Below, piece by piece: positions 44,101 to 46,611 of a DNA stretch of 64,000 nt. Under the pieces are notes generated by a model. That model was not told the origin of the DNA, did no database searches, and worked only from the letters and a program-made list of their open reading frames with translations. The first letter of the stretch is position 1; every line of letters starts with the position of its first letter. Where the stretch lies: positions 58,678,754 through 58,742,753 of the forward strand of contig NC_087065.1 of assembly GCF_963678635.1 (NCBI RefSeq), written 5' to 3'. Origin of the DNA: Symsagittifera roscoffensis (taxonomy: Eukaryota; Xenacoelomorpha; Acoela; Convolutidae). The translations under genes and the position numbers were made by a program.

Positions 44101-45557
44101 TGAACCCGAGTTATGGACTGCGTTGGATTATTTGCGTGATCGAATTGAGATTTTGGAGTTGGTGAGTTTAGAATCGAGTCAACTGAGACTCGAAGGGTAG
44201 TTGTAAGAAGTCTATCTTCCTGGGTCATCAAAATGGAGTGTTTGATGGGTAAAAGTTGCGCATGTTTGTTTGTTTCAGCCCTCGTCGATAGTGCAATCGT
44301 ACCAAAGTGTGAACTCTTCTGTTGGCGTGCAGTACATGTATGACACGATCATGCCCTACCTCACATCTGGTGGCCAACAGGAGGCGCTGTCACGATTCAG
44401 GTCACTTCAAGTCTCAAAATCCCCTCCCCTCAAAATATTTGTCGGAAAAGTTTTTTATAGAATATAGTTTTTCAACTTTCCTTCTTGCCATTATTAATTT
44501 TTATTTAATCATTATTAAAATTTTCCATCTTGATTTTGGTCTTATGTAGAGATTGTAGGAACTCATTTTGGCTATTTTGTTTTTGTTCAGACAAACCTTT
44601 GCCAAAGTGAACGTGTACTTCTCTGACCTTACGCTCACCACAATGGAAGTCACTCCCTCATACACGGTATCTGTTAAACAAATTATAAACAAATCCCTAT
44701 TCTCGAAACGAAACGTACAACTTGGCCACTGTATCATCAAACACGCATTTGTACTATACCAAAAATGCATCATAATCTTAACGAGAGACACATCTTTGGC
44801 TCTCCCTCAAAGCCGAAAGCTCGTGTGTGGGTCGTTTTTCTCGTAGATAAATGGCTTGAATAAGCAAAGTTCGTTACTCGAAGATTAAACTGATATTTGT
44901 GCTGCCTCTTTCCGTTTTGTTTCTGGGTACTTGAAACCAAAAATACCAAAATATGGAATGAAATAGGGCAGGTATTTTTTGAAAATGAGGTTAAAAAGAT
45001 GTTTTATGGCATTTGTTCGCTATTAAGATTGAAAGCTTTTTGTTGCTCGTCATTAGCGATCAAAGTTAATTGTCCGCCAAACTTTGTCTTTATCTTTCGA
45101 TTTTTTATAGTTCGAGGGGCTCGTTAGTGGGCTCGGAGGACTTCTTGGGCTGTGGATAGGACTGTCGATGCTCAGCATCTGTGAGTTATTCGACGTAGTT
45201 CTAGATATGTACGGATTATGGCTCCTTCGAGAGAAACGCGAAAAGTACAAGCACCTCGAAAACACTATAATTCCTGGAACCCTGCAGACCGCTCAGAATC
45301 AACCACACGGATCCCAACATGCTGTACAAAACGAGTCTGAGCAGCAGACGTCAACCCGACCACCCCCTAGAGGGAGAGGTAAACGAGGAAGGAAGCGAAA
45401 CAAGGGGAGGATGATGATGTCTGTTGCTGCACCAAGGCAGAACAACCAAGTGTCCGACTCGTCTCTTTTGTATCCTCCGATAATGACGGCAGCAAATATG
45501 ACCACAGGAGGAGACGATGATCAAAATAGAGATCACATTCTCCTCTTGGCGGCTTGA
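2073..45557 (+). CDS. DEG/ENaC-family channel with FN2-like and four LDLa modules (whole gene model, 5' incomplete)
   Basis: Seventeen plus-strand exons join in phase: 2073-2114, 2890-2985, 5458-5560, 8183-8368, 12032-12388, 19440-19556, 20257-20370, 23876-24064, 24321-24486, 26252-26340, 26828-26994, 34972-35052, 35418-35514, 41423-41559, 44279-44400, 44591-44666, 45111-45557. They total 2586 nt, that is 861 residues plus TGA. DEG/ENaC proteins are trimeric Na+/cation channels with two membrane helices and a large Cys-rich ectodomain. Visible here: an ectodomain insertion of Cys-rich/LDLa modules (about residues 81-395), channel core (about 402-713), TM2 (about 717-745) with a GLS filter triplet, and a basic cytosolic tail. 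The start codon, N-terminal cytosolic segment and TM1 are absent and should lie upstream of the window. Fifteen introns are GT-AG and one is GC-AG. The family assignment is firm. The ligand is unknown and the gene name is not assignable. The first exon is the least certain. Confidence 0.9.
2122..2359. mobile_element. hAT-type MITE, family 1, copy 1
   Basis: 238 bp with terminal inverted repeats CAGGAGCAAATTTAGG and (complement of the right end) CAGGCGCGGATCTAG. It is flanked by a perfect 8-bp duplication GGTGAGAA at 2114-2121 and 2360-2367. The internal segment with TATTTTGAGATAT and TTGGCTGACTGACC matches the copy at 19600-19921 in reverse orientation. No coding capacity. An 8-bp duplication is typical of hAT transposons. 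Confidence 0.85.
2890..2985 (+). CDS. DEG/ENaC channel, exon 2 (residues 15-46)
   Basis: Ninety-six nt between TTTTAG and a GTACAA donor, phase 0-0, open throughout. It encodes a polar segment with one Cys (begins [10 protein letters not shown]). GC content is clearly above the flanking AT-rich introns. It is expected to be extracellular, just after TM1. No domain is recognised. Confidence 0.65.
3354..3953. mobile_element. Inverted-repeat element A (MITE/foldback)
   Basis: The left arm 3354-3520 begins GGGGCAGTACAACAGTGCCG. It is repeated as reverse complement in 3745-3953, which ends CACTGTTGTACTGCCCC. Arms share long blocks such as the GATCGTTTACAATCTTAAG region. No coding capacity. It interlocks with element C (3563-4890). 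Confidence 0.7.
3563..4890. mobile_element. Inverted-repeat element C, interrupted by a nested MITE
   Basis: The left arm 3563-3722 begins GGGTGCGTTCAACAGTGCCG and contains a GGCGGGAAAATTTCAG block. Its reverse complement is spread over 3955-4460 and 4871-4890 (ends GGCACCGTTGAACGCCACCC). The right arm is split by the MITE at 4469-4870 and by other inserted sequence. Confidence 0.6.
4469..4870. mobile_element. Nested MITE with TTCGGCAC target duplication
   Basis: The ends are inverted: AGGGAGGGTTCTCATGCTTG on the left and, reading in, GGGTGGCGTCCCTCATGC from the right. It is flanked by TTCGGCAC at 4461-4468 and 4871-4878 (7-8 bp duplication, hAT-like). It is inserted inside the right arm of element C. 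No open frame of note. Confidence 0.75.
5458..5560 (+). CDS. DEG/ENaC channel, exon 3 (residues 47-80)
   Basis: Acceptor CATTAAG (weak pyrimidine tract), donor GTGACT, 103 nt, phase 0 to 1. It encodes a Cys-free extracellular stretch with [12 protein letters not shown]. An alternative donor at 5554 (GTTACA) would break phase with exon 4, so 5560 was chosen. It joins a histidine codon split across the intron. No domain is recognised. Confidence 0.65.
7083..7402 (+). repeat. Dispersed repeat, copy 1 (partner 27325-27715)
   Basis: Direct-orientation homology to 27325-27715 along most of its length, including AACTAGTTTAACAAAATCAG and TTTTGTTCAGTTGCT. Diverged by substitutions and small indels. 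No terminal repeats identified. Confidence 0.65.
8003..8052 (+). repeat. SINE-family tail hairpin
   Basis: GTGCGAAGCTCAGTTTCGC then TTCTGTGTTT. It is a short self-complementary motif shared with the ends of the SINE copies at 1726 and 25285 and with isolated copies at 37453, 37530, 49544 and 53859. Confidence 0.55.
8183..8368 (+). CDS. DEG/ENaC channel, exon 4: fibronectin-II/kringle-like Cys-rich segment (residues 81-142)
   Basis: Phase 1-1 exon (186 nt) preceded by a run of T then AG, donor GTCAGA. Six cysteines are spaced as in an FN2/kringle-like fold: a [11 protein letters not shown] start (compare the C.FPF.Y pattern), a central HIGC, then FCPT where FN2 modules have WC.T, and a closing C(4)C pair. 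The diagnostic Trp is replaced by Phe, so the fold assignment is an inference. Such modules usually bind extracellular ligands or matrix. It lies directly before the LDLa block. Confidence 0.8.
8629..8720 (+). mobile_element. tRNA-like SINE head
   Basis: Contains a strong RNA polymerase III B box (GGGTTCGAGTCCCGG) about 45 nt after a degenerate A-box-like stretch (GGCATCGTGGTTG). There is no cloverleaf that would make it a functional tRNA, so a SINE head is the simplest reading. Confidence 0.45.
9037..11830 (+). repeat. Intragenic duplicated block, copy 1 (partner about 20550-23790)
   Basis: Many collinear blocks match the later intron. Examples are CTACTTTTTGTT, AGCCCCTAGTC, CAAGTTCTTG(T/C)GTGTAGT, GGAGTCTGCAA, and near the end AGCCTCATTTTAGCA and GAGTTAAGATAA. 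Each copy leads into an LDLa-bearing exon (12032, 23876). Divergence is moderate with indels. Copy 1 carries a MITE (11121-11322) that is absent from copy 2. Confidence 0.75.
11121..11322. mobile_element. hAT-type MITE, family 2, copy 1
   Basis: 202 bp, near-perfect terminal inverted repeats (GGCTCTTTTTCCTTTTCCCC and its complement). It is flanked by a perfect 8-bp duplication GGAGACTC at 11113-11120 and 11323-11330. The homologous position near 22699 (GAAGACTCAATCATA) is an empty site. Confidence 0.9.
12032..12388 (+). CDS. DEG/ENaC channel, exon 5: furin-like site plus divergent LDLa module 1 (residues 143-261)
   Basis: Largest ectodomain exon (357 nt, phase 1-1), acceptor TTTTGTAG, donor GTAAAT. 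It encodes a linker with the dibasic cluster SKRRQKRS (RQKR at residues 175-178, bases 12127-12138), a canonical R-x-K/R-R furin pattern. Next comes a Cys pair region (LECAAYEYD), then a divergent LDLa module ending in [20 protein letters not shown]. That ending carries the calcium-cage signature (CDG..DC....DE). Furin cleavage of the ectodomain is known for vertebrate alpha and gamma ENaC. Cleavage here is only inferred. A 6.5-kb LTR retrotransposon lies 173 bp downstream in the next intron. Confidence 0.85.
12562..12774 (+). repeat. 5' LTR (213 bp)
   Basis: Starts TGTTGCGAATC and ends ATTTTATCA. It is identical in length to the 3' LTR with two substitutions. The next bases TGGCGCAGTC are the probable tRNA primer-binding site, abutting the LTR without spacer. 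Confidence 0.95.
12774..13343 (+). pseudogene. LTR element gag, N-terminal frame (189 codons)
   Basis: Opens [19 protein letters not shown] with [12 protein letters not shown] typical of Ty3/gypsy Gag N-termini. The ATG uses the last A of the 5' LTR, so there is essentially no leader. The capsid reading leaves frame at a G5 run (13245-13249). The remaining capsid is encoded in the overlapping frame. The break could be a 1-nt indel or programmed -1 frameshifting. Most Ty3/gypsy elements join gag and pol further downstream, so a break inside capsid favours an indel. Confidence 0.8.
13274..15592 (+). pseudogene. LTR element gag-pol frame: capsid C-term, nucleocapsid, protease, RT, RNase H (772 codons)
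   Basis: Residues 10-35 hold a capsid C-terminal segment ([12 protein letters not shown]). Two zinc knuckles follow at 93-108 and 115-128 (CX2CX4HX4C in the second). A protease-like stretch [10 protein letters not shown] (Asp221) has Ala where aspartic proteases have Gly. RT has LDLKNAYSQ (Asp473) and the catalytic YLDD at 537-540. RNase H starts with [10 protein letters not shown] (Asp687) and NELELL (Glu726). The frame then runs out at about 15529 through a small deletion. The true open frame extends upstream of the ATG to the gag overlap. Confidence 0.92.
15550..15759 (+). pseudogene. LTR element RNase H C-terminal segment (shifted frame)
   Basis: Continues RNase H after the frame break, with [20 protein letters not shown] and [20 protein letters not shown]. 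This is the usual end of Ty3/gypsy RNase H (R..RW...L..F.F.I.H..G..N..AD..SR). It ends at a TAA after an A7 run. Confidence 0.9.
15734..16360 (+). pseudogene. LTR element linker between RNase H and integrase
   Basis: 208-codon frame overlapping the previous one, Asn/Ser/Ile-rich, without a recognised domain. In related elements this region is a spacer before the integrase zinc finger. It leaves frame again at about 16340-16360, just before the integrase zinc-binding region. Confidence 0.7.
16380..17264 (+). pseudogene. LTR element integrase (294 codons)
   Basis: HHCC zinc finger with His20, His23, Cys52 and Cys55. The catalytic triad is Asp87 (LNLDFAGPL), Asp146 (IRVDHASCF) and Glu182 (NGLVEKLVH), with the 35-residue D-E spacing of the D,D(35)E fold. 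All catalytic residues are intact. The frame stops (TGA) at 17262-17264. The integrase C-terminal sequence continues in the next frame. Confidence 0.95.
17267..18573 (+). pseudogene. LTR element pol C-terminal/third open region (about 418-435 codons)
   Basis: The frame continues the polyprotein after a 1-nt shift near 17250. Its start holds an SH3-like integrase tail ([16 protein letters not shown]). The rest is Ser/Thr/Glu/Pro-rich and acidic, with a conserved-looking [18 protein letters not shown] motif common at the C-termini of some Ty3/gypsy Pol proteins. There is no signal peptide or transmembrane helix, so it is not an envelope gene. Confidence 0.75.
18574..18868 (+). other. LTR element 3' untranslated region
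   Basis: Non-coding between the last stop and the 3' LTR. It contains an imperfect inverted pair around TAGAAATTATATCATTCTTTCTA (positions about 18685-18710) and the polypurine tract at its end. Confidence 0.7.
18869..19081 (+). repeat. 3' LTR (213 bp)
   Basis: Preceded by a polypurine tract ACTAAGGGGAA. It is about 99% identical to the 5' LTR and followed by the CGGAT target duplication. Confidence 0.95.
19440..19556 (+). CDS. DEG/ENaC channel, exon 6: canonical LDLa module 2 (residues 262-300)
   Basis: 117 nt, phase 1-1, acceptor TTTTGCAG, donor GTGAGT. It encodes a complete six-Cys LDL-receptor class A repeat: [16 protein letters not shown] followed by the acidic calcium-binding motif DCNDGSDE-type (here [13 protein letters not shown]). 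This is the most canonical LDLa of the four. LDLa modules bind Ca2+ and positively charged protein ligands. Confidence 0.95.
19557..20256. other. Intron 6: one MITE with a 22-G run
   Basis: Contains the hAT-type MITE copy at 19600-19921. The remainder is unassigned. Confidence 0.6.
19600..19921. mobile_element. hAT-type MITE, family 1, copy 2
   Basis: 322 bp, ends CAGAGTGGCGGATCTAGG and (complement) CAGAAGCGGATTTAGG. The imperfect 8-bp duplication is CAAACATG / CAAATGTG (6 of 8). Internal homology to 2122-2359 in opposite orientation. It contains an uninterrupted 22-G run (19637-19658). Confidence 0.8.
20257..20370 (+). CDS. DEG/ENaC channel, exon 7: LDLa module 3 (residues 301-338)
   Basis: 114 nt, phase 1-1, acceptor GTGTAG, donor GTTAGT. 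It encodes FVCATYNEL then [17 protein letters not shown], an LDLa repeat with the SDE calcium motif. Only four of the six usual cysteines appear inside the exon, so the module is shortened or shares disulfides with its neighbours. Confidence 0.88.
20743..20880 (+). repeat. 46-bp tandem repeat, 3 units
   Basis: Units start at 20743, 20789 and 20835 (CCTTGCCAA.. / CTTTGCCAA..), each containing AATCGTTC and AAATGAAATGG. Diverged. Confidence 0.75.
22021..22654 (+). repeat. Tandem duplication, 331-bp period, 2 units
   Basis: 22021-22331 and 22352-22654 are nearly identical (CTGCGCGCAGCCGTGCCGAT to TCGCTTGAAATAAACTTC). The second lacks a few bases. High identity implies a recent event. Open frames inside are not conserved protein. 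Confidence 0.9.
22740..23265 (+). repeat. Dispersed repeat with palindromic end (copies also at 46.6-48.1 kb)
   Basis: Shares AAATTTCGACTTTTTAACTAG and TTTATATCATTCAAAA with 47890-48100, and the palindrome CAGGGCTTCGCCCTG with CAGGGCAAAGCCCTG at about 46635 and 47307. Probably a non-autonomous DNA element. Exact ends are not defined. Confidence 0.6.
23876..24064 (+). CDS. DEG/ENaC channel, exon 8: LDLa module 4 and linker to channel core (residues 339-401)
   Basis: 189 nt, phase 1-1, acceptor TTCAG, donor GTTATA (weak, but the only one in phase). It encodes [18 protein letters not shown] and then [18 protein letters not shown], an LDLa-type ending (CDG..NC..GVDE..C), plus a short linker. The N-E-T sequon is a potential glycosylation site. 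Its upstream intron is homologous to the one before exon 5, so exons 5 and 8 may be duplicates of one another. Confidence 0.85.
24321..24486 (+). CDS. DEG/ENaC channel, exon 9: start of conserved ectodomain core (residues 402-456)
   Basis: 166 nt, phase 1 to 2, acceptor GTGATTAG, donor GTGAGT. It encodes a helical stretch ending [19 protein letters not shown]. This matches the DEG/ENaC finger pattern of a hydrophobic helix then C.F....C preceding the F(T)..YG.C motif. It has two potential N-glycosylation sequons (NAT, NET). Confidence 0.92.
24549..25560 (+). repeat. Imperfect tandem duplication (about 424-bp offset)
   Basis: The block beginning near 24560 (TTCTTAGCGAGAAAAACC, GTAACTTATGAA) recurs near 24985. 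The block TCAATCAGCCAGCTACCC with ACCGATCTACCTCAAA at 24829 recurs at 25560, where it is split by a MITE. A SINE is inserted in the second unit. Confidence 0.75.
25285..25485 (+). mobile_element. tRNA-derived SINE, best copy
   Basis: The head has an A box TGACTGAGTGGTTA and B box AGGTTCGAAAC at about 35 nt spacing, close to Pol III consensus. An AT-rich body follows, and the tail hairpin GCGAAGCAAAGCTTTGC then CTCTGTGTT. It is the clearest link between the tRNA-like head and the tail motif scattered through the window. Confidence 0.7.
25590..25817. mobile_element. hAT-type MITE, family 2, copy 2
   Basis: 228 bp, ends GGCTCTTTTCCAGTTTCCCC and (complement) AGCTCTTTTTCAGTTCCCC. Perfect 8-bp duplication CCGATCTA at 25582-25589 and 25818-25825. 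The sister tandem unit (about 24856) preserves the uninterrupted ACCGATCTACC empty site. Confidence 0.88.
26252..26340 (+). CDS. DEG/ENaC channel, exon 10: YG-C-Y finger motif (residues 457-486)
   Basis: 89 nt, phase 2 to 1, acceptor CGCTTCAG, donor GTTTGT. It encodes [18 protein letters not shown], the hallmark DEG/ENaC motif (F....T..G.CY.FN in family members). It runs into NGGRGYG, which joins GLELFLNLE of the next exon to give the typical pG...GL.L.L pattern. Confidence 0.96.
26341..26827. other. Intron 10: short, with an interlocked inverted repeat at its 3' end
   Basis: AT-rich, with no other features than the inverted repeat at 26660-26830. Confidence 0.6.
26660..26830. repeat. Interlocked inverted repeat A-B-A'-B' at the exon 11 acceptor
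   Basis: A 26660-26692 pairs with A' 26747-26779 (one mismatch in 33). B 26693-26745 pairs with B' 26779-26830 (essentially one mismatch in about 50). B' is the real 3' end of the intron including CAG and the first exon bases. B is its inverted copy. The order A-B-A'-B' cannot fold into simple nested hairpins. Confidence 0.95.
26828..26994 (+). CDS. DEG/ENaC channel, exon 11: beta-ball/palm segment with PG.T motif (residues 487-542)
   Basis: 167 nt, phase 1 to 0, acceptor TTTCAG, donor GTCAGT. It encodes [27 protein letters not shown] and [12 protein letters not shown], matching the family pattern of a beta strand, I.....P....., then PG..T.I.... The last 48 bases of the intron and the first bases of this exon have a near-perfect inverted copy at 26693-26745. 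Confidence 0.96.
27325..27715 (+). repeat. Dispersed repeat, copy 2 (partner 7083-7402)
   Basis: Same orientation as its partner, with an extra internal AT-rich expansion (repeated TTTCATGAAAAT words near 27465-27510). Confidence 0.65.
28591..28759 (+). repeat. 169-bp direct repeat, copy 1
   Basis: Matches 31744-31911 at high identity (shared GCAGCTACTCCTTATTTTTT and CTCGTCTCACTTATTTTAGT). The LINE at 28837-31614 lies between the two copies. Confidence 0.9.
28871..29404 (-). pseudogene. RTE-like LINE: C-terminal domain
   Basis: Same frame as the RT after the in-frame stop. It contains [20 protein letters not shown] and [12 protein letters not shown], the standard RTE C-terminal pattern (LYG.E.W......R.L..F..RCLR). 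Confidence 0.92.
29405..31053 (-). pseudogene. RTE-like LINE: linker and reverse transcriptase
   Basis: Two overlapping frames (30649-31053 and 29405-30757) are joined by a frameshift at about 30650-30757. The RT shows [34 protein letters not shown] (catalytic Asp), [14 protein letters not shown] and the FADD core ([11 protein letters not shown]). It ends at a TAA at 29405-29407 that interrupts a continuing frame. Confidence 0.93.
31054..31605 (-). pseudogene. RTE-like LINE: AP endonuclease domain (184 codons)
   Basis: Begins in the domain at ACIQETRF. It holds [12 protein letters not shown], the catalytic-type [10 protein letters not shown], and [19 protein letters not shown], a stretch characteristic of RTE/CFDP2-like endonucleases. 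Stops at 31054-31056, immediately followed in the same frame by more element sequence, so this is a premature stop. Low-grade nicking function in this copy is not expected. Confidence 0.9.
31744..31911 (+). repeat. 169-bp direct repeat, copy 2
   Basis: See copy 1 at 28591. Without the LINE the two copies would lie about 200 bp apart, a pre-existing local duplication. Confidence 0.9.
33665..34700. repeat. Degenerate CATC/CCAT microsatellite array (about 1 kb)
   Basis: Tetranucleotide CATC (GATG on the minus strand) repeated with many point changes and variant words (AGCC, TTCC). The open frames here translate to His-Pro-Ser-Ile strings and are repeat artefacts. Confidence 0.95.
34972..35052 (+). 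CDS. DEG/ENaC channel, exon 12: PY-x-x-C segment (residues 543-569)
   Basis: 81 nt, phase 0-0, acceptor TTTTCTAG. It encodes [19 protein letters not shown], equivalent to the L.SPWG.C segment of ASICs that starts the thumb. The donor is GC (AAG then GCAAGA). Reading on meets a stop 12 nt later and no in-phase GT is available, so a GC-AG intron is the best model. Confidence 0.93.
35418..35514 (+). CDS. DEG/ENaC channel, exon 13: thumb C...C.C segment (residues 570-601)
   Basis: 97 nt, phase 0 to 1, long T tract then TTTCAG, strong donor GTAAGT. It encodes [20 protein letters not shown], the family thumb pattern of Cys-x3-Cys followed by C.C. These cysteines form the stacked thumb disulfides known from ASIC1. 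Confidence 0.95.
37430..37566 (+). repeat. Tandem pair of SINE-tail units
   Basis: GTGTTGTATTGCAACTGATG followed by CGAAGCTCCGCCTCGC occurs twice (37434-37490 and 37511-37566), period 77 bp. Confidence 0.7.
38900..40080 (-). pseudogene. CR1/L2/Jockey-type LINE fragment (endonuclease and RT relic)
   Basis: On the minus strand from 40075 down: an open piece of unclear identity, then an endonuclease-like piece ([13 protein letters not shown], 39312-39545). After a stretch with stops comes an RT piece with [20 protein letters not shown] and [20 protein letters not shown] (38906-39210). The second matches the G.PQGS.LGPLLF..Y.NDL pattern of CR1/L2-like RTs with changes. It is heavily degraded. 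Confidence 0.7.
41423..41559 (+). CDS. DEG/ENaC channel, exon 14: CxCPxxC thumb-palm motif (residues 602-647)
   Basis: 137 nt, phase 1 to 0, acceptor CTGTTTAG, donor GTAAAT. It encodes [16 protein letters not shown] then FWPSMNSF, matching the near-invariant C.CP..C....Y....S..WP of DEG/ENaC channels. Confidence 0.96.
41560..44278. other. Intron 14 (2.7 kb): foldback element, otherwise unassigned
   Basis: Contains the foldback element 41905-42399. From 43000 to 44000 base composition is less AT-rich and holds a B-box-like GGTTTGAATCCC (43352-43363) inside a GAGGTAAG...CTTACCTC inverted pair. I could not assign it to a SINE with confidence. Confidence 0.45.
41905..42399. mobile_element. Foldback element made of GAGCGGTTTTT / AAAAACCGCTC modules
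   Basis: About 495 bp, inverted termini CCCGAGTCGAGATTT and (complement) CCCGGGTCGAGATCC. The interior alternates many copies of an 11-bp word and its reverse complement, with longer palindromic pairs such as TTGAAGCAAGATTTTGAGCG and its complement. No coding capacity. No target duplication was identified. Confidence 0.85.
44279..44400 (+). CDS. DEG/ENaC channel, exon 15 (residues 648-687)
   Basis: 122 nt, phase 0 to 2, acceptor TTGTTTCAG, donor GTCACT. It covers the variable knuckle/thumb-base region before the final palm strand and includes an NSS sequon. Assignment rests on position, phase and splice sites. Confidence 0.88.
44591..44666 (+). CDS. DEG/ENaC channel, exon 16: last palm strands (residues 688-713)
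   Basis: 76 nt, phase 2 to 0, acceptor TTGTTCAG, donor GTATCT. It encodes [19 protein letters not shown], matching the family's L..N.Y...L....I.Q.P.Y strand that leads into TM2. Confidence 0.95.
45111..45557 (+). CDS. DEG/ENaC channel, terminal exon 17: TM2, selectivity filter, cytosolic tail (residues 714-861)
   Basis: 447 nt including TGA, acceptor TTTTTATAG. It opens with [10 protein letters not shown] then [16 protein letters not shown]: pre-TM2 glycine motif, TM2, and filter triplet G-L-S at residues 730-732 (45159-45167). The filter is GAS in ASICs and G/SxS in ENaC. The 'degenerin' position aligns to Ser719, a small residue as in ENaC subunits. The tail (about 745-861) is charged, with a basic patch [14 protein letters not shown] and Gln/Asn-rich stretches. 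No PPxY Nedd4-binding motif is visible. Confidence 0.96.
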   Translation, partial: FEGLVSGLGGLLGLWIGLSMLSICELFDVVLDMYGLWLLREKREKYKHLENTIIPGTLQTAQNQPHGSQHAVQNESEQQTSTRPPPRGRGKRGRKRNKGRMMMSVAAPRQNNQVSDSSLLYPPIMTAANMTTGGDDDQNRDHILLLAA

Positions 45558-46132
45558 ATTATCATATCTCCTGATTCTGCCAAAAATTACTGCCTCGGCG
45601 AAGATACAGCAAATACTAGAAAACATATACGGATCTACTTCTAATCTAAGCCCCCATTTGTAGCACGTTTGGAGTACTAATATACCCCCCCCCCCCCCAA
45701 TAATTTGGTTTTGGAAGACAAAACATGACTATAGCACTAATGATGGAAACAGTGAAAATGAGTTTTCTTTATGGAATCATAAAATTTCGAAAAGTTCCAA
45801 AGTTGATTCATCAGATTTTGAAATTTCGATCGCTTTTAAAACAATATAATTATTTCATTTTGTCTAATTTTCTTCGCACCCCTACCCCATAAAAAATTGG
45901 GCTAGCTCAGCTGAAAAGGAATGTCAGAAACGAAAGAAAAACGACGGACCCTTTTGGTAGCGAAGGGGGTCAAATGCGTTACCCTAAATGAGCCTCTGAG
46001 TGGTGGGGAAGTTTGAATTGCCATATAGCCCACATAGACAAAGCGGAGTGGAAGCTATATTGCAATAGCAATCACTTAAATGTGAAATAGATCCAAGATA
46101 TCAATTTAAAACTGTTGGTCGATCATGCTTTT

Positions 46133-46138
46133 AATAAA
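46133..46138 (+). other. Candidate polyadenylation signal of the channel gene
   Basis: AATAAA about 580 nt after the stop codon, with further AATAAA-like hexamers within 30 nt. It is the first canonical hexamer after the TGA that I noticed. In AT-rich DNA this can occur by chance. Confidence 0.3.
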
Positions 46139-46267
46139 AATAAATATCGAACATGCTAATAAATCACTACTCTGCAATCATTTCAAAATAACTTCTTACT
46201 CTGGAAGATCGATATATTTATAAATTACAAGTCGAAGTTTATATTTTGAAATTGAAATTTATTTCAG

Positions 46268-46558
46268 TCTTACTTGACAGCCAATGTAGTTGAAACGAGA
46301 AGACGTGAAGCTAAATGTAATTGCAATCATCCAGCTATCTCCACCTGCACTTATTCCTTACTCTCGACATTGTCGGATAAAAATTCGCTAAATGAAAACA
46401 GTCTGTTATTTTTTTTGTTCGACATGAGTATGAAGTGCCAGTATATTCAAGATGACGTAACAATTAAGAGCATGTCTCTTGGTGTATTGGAAATTGAGGC
46501 TCTTTTTTCTCATTCCCAATTTACTTCGTTTTACTTTCCTGATAAGTTGTTTAACTAG
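46268..46558 (+). CDS. Unassigned candidate terminal exon (97 codons)
   Basis: An open frame begins right after a good acceptor (ATTTATTTCAG) and ends at TAG. It is phase 0, so it could be spliced in frame after exon 16 as an alternative last exon lacking TM2. It encodes CNCNHPAISTCTYSLL, loosely like the C.C....C of exon 14. It could equally be a relic exon of a duplicated DEG/ENaC gene or chance. No membrane helix is seen. Confidence 0.2.
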   Translation, partial: SYLTANVVETRRREAKCNCNHPAISTCTYSLLSTLSDKNSLNENSLLFFLFDMSMKCQYIQDDVTIKSMSLGVLEIEALFSHSQFTSFYFPDKLFN

Positions 46559-46611
46559 CGGCCGGGCAAATTGTATAGATTTGTTAGAGCATTTAAATGA
46601 GCGGAGCGTAG

